7,244 bases of DNA from Gammaproteobacteria bacterium. Lineage in GTDB: Bacteria > Pseudomonadota > Gammaproteobacteria > GCA-001735895. A model generated the notes under the pieces. The model saw only the letters and a program-made list of their open reading frames with translations. It was not told where the DNA came from and made no database searches. How positions within the stretch are numbered: position 1 is the first letter of the stretch; every line of letters begins with the position of its first letter. The position numbers were made by a program, and so were the translations under genes. The stretch lies in contig JANTFY010000114.1 of the NCBI GenBank assembly GCA_024763185.1, positions 1 through 7,244 on the forward strand, given 5' to 3'. This document shows, piece after piece, positions 6,420-7,244 of the stretch.

Positions 6420-7118
6420 TTATACCACCAGTTTCAGCTCCTGCCCGGGTTGTATACGATCACTGGTCAGATTGTTGACAGACTTTAAACTGGCCACAGA
6501 AACGCCGAGTGTATTTGCAATACCCCATAAGGAATCACCCCGCTTGACCGTGTAGGTCGCCGGAATTGCCAACGGTGAAGAGGTACTGTCTGCGGTATCG
6601 GCATCTTCTTCATCATGCACCTTGTATTTCACCAGGAATTGGGCCACATCAAAACAGGGGCAGGCCTTGGGTGAAGAATGGGTTAAACGGATCAGGTCCC
6701 GGTGGCCCATGATCGTGACTCCATCCGGGTTTTCATGCGATTTCAAAAACGCCTTGATCAATCGCACCAGCGTTCTTTTCTGTTTCGCGGTAAAATTATC
6801 TGCTGGGTCGCCATCCTCATCCAGGCCGCCACTCAGGGTCACCCCGAAACTGCGTTTATTCCAACCCGGACCGCAGCCCCCCACATGGGCCCCTTTTTGC
6901 TCTACCGGTCGCGTCGGGAACCCACCATCAAACATCTGCAGTTCACCCTCGCGCGTAATCACGGCATGATAGCCGCATCCGCTCCAACCGCGTTTTTTAT
7001 GCACCTTGTCCACCCATTTTGCATCGATATTGTTTTGCGATGCCTTGGTCGCGGTGCAATGCACGATAAAGTGGTCGTAATGTGAAATGCGCGGATCGAT
7101 TTGTTTAAATATGGCCAT
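6420..7118 (-). CDS. N-acetylmuramoyl-L-alanine amidase (T7 lysozyme-like) with C-terminal LysM domain
   Basis: The 232-aa protein has an Amidase_2/PGRP-type domain (about 15-160) that cuts the bond between N-acetylmuramic acid and L-alanine in peptidoglycan. It follows T7 lysozyme closely: FIVHCTAT (17-24, zinc ligand H20), GYH (49-51, catalytic Y50), FGVTLSGG-D (91-100), NFT-KQ (108-113), GHRDL (138-142, zinc ligand H139) and SPKACPCFD (149-157, K151 and zinc ligand C153). After an acidic, Ser/Thr-rich linker (168-187) a LysM domain follows (YTVKRGDSLWGIA to the end), which binds glycan. There is no signal peptide, so the enzyme stays in the cytoplasm unless a holin, lysis or a secretion machine releases it. 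No holin or other phage gene is visible nearby. A strong AGGGAG ribosome site lies six bases before the ATG. Confidence 0.92.
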   Translation of the reverse strand: MAIFKQIDPRISHYDHFIVHCTATKASQNNIDAKWVDKVHKKRGWSGCGYHAVITREGELQMFDGGFPTRPVEQKGAHVGGCGPGWNKRSFGVTLSGGLDEDGDPADNFTAKQKRTLVRLIKAFLKSHENPDGVTIMGHRDLIRLTHSSPKACPCFDVAQFLVKYKVHDEEDADTADSTSSPLAIPATYTVKRGDSLWGIANTLGVSVASLKSVNNLTSDRIQPGQELKLVV

Positions 7119-7160
7119 GGTTATCTCCCTGTATTCCCTGTTGTCATGAACGTAATCAAC

Positions 7161-7189
7161 AATGTAACCTAGCTATCCTGACTTGTTAA
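7161..7189 (-). promoter_or_regulatory. Putative sigma70 promoter of the amidase gene
   Basis: On the minus strand TTAACA (7184-7189) and TACATT (7161-7166) are 17 bases apart, with a predicted start near 7154 and a leader of about 35 bases that carries AGGGAG (7125-7130). The match is moderate: one mismatch in the -35 and two in the -10. Consensus match only. Confidence 0.4.
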
Positions 7190-7231
7190 GAATTAGTTTT
7201 GTTCAACATGCTTGATATTAAATTTGCAGAC

Positions 7232-7244
7232 CCGGGCAACCCGG
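7232..7244. repeat. Short GC hairpin at the window edge
   Basis: CCGGG (7232-7236) and CCCGG (7240-7244) form a 5-bp stem around CAA, ending exactly at the window boundary, so the stem may be longer. It could be part of a terminator of a gene outside the window, just upstream of the amidase promoter. Too little is visible to decide. Confidence 0.3.

Noticed and set aside
6622..7085. Two overlapping plus-strand open frames (115 and 127 codons)
   Set aside because: Both are antisense to the amidase, which has all catalytic residues in frame.
1..7244. CRISPR array, tRNA, rRNA, insertion sequence or attachment site
   Set aside because: No regularly spaced repeats, cloverleaf-like sequence, transposase motifs or paired long repeats were seen on either strand.

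Overview
The window looks like chromosomal DNA from a gammaproteobacterium. The evidence is the RluE-type pseudouridine synthase, the YniA-type fructosamine kinase, a TfoX N-domain protein, sigma70-like promoters and a base composition that looks close to 50% GC by eye (not counted). I cannot name a genus. No rRNA, tRNA, CRISPR array, insertion sequence or transposase is visible.

Layout. (1) 1-293 holds a possible 62-codon minus-strand gene and the promoter region of the next gene. (2) 294-953 (+) encodes an exported HELAH zinc-peptidase-like protein resembling the M91/NleD effector family. (3) A hairpin at 975-992 separates it from a convergent minus-strand operon, 3332-1016: a stand-alone 5'-3' exonuclease (TTG start), then rluE (ATGA overlap), then a fructosamine kinase family protein (2-nt gap, with its Shine-Dalgarno inside the last rluE codons). 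(4) From 3425 a plus-strand unit runs the other way: an exported TPR protein and an exported L,D-transpeptidase joined by a second ATGA overlap, then a TfoX N-domain protein whose probable TTG start overlaps the transpeptidase stop. (5) 7118-6420 (-) encodes a T7-lysozyme-like amidase with a C-terminal LysM domain and no signal peptide. Just downstream of it on the same strand, 6412-5951, is a decayed exported protein interrupted by two in-frame TAG codons.

How the parts fit. The most coherent unit is the TPR/L,D-transpeptidase pair. Both proteins are exported, both start with helical repeat-like segments, and both end in what reads as the same NTF2-like domain (shared W, Y, GF-G, QW, Q-Y-S-N, WKI positions). 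The genes are translationally coupled. This suggests a periplasmic partner pair, with the TPR protein tuning or localising a peptidoglycan cross-linking enzyme through NTF2-domain pairing. The amidase-LysM gene is a second peptidoglycan enzyme, of phage type, and may be a captured lysin or a toxin delivered by another route. The exonuclease-rluE-kinase operon looks like housekeeping. I see no clear new defence system. The best leads are the paired NTF2-domain wall proteins, the Sec-exported M91-like peptidase and the signal-less lysin.
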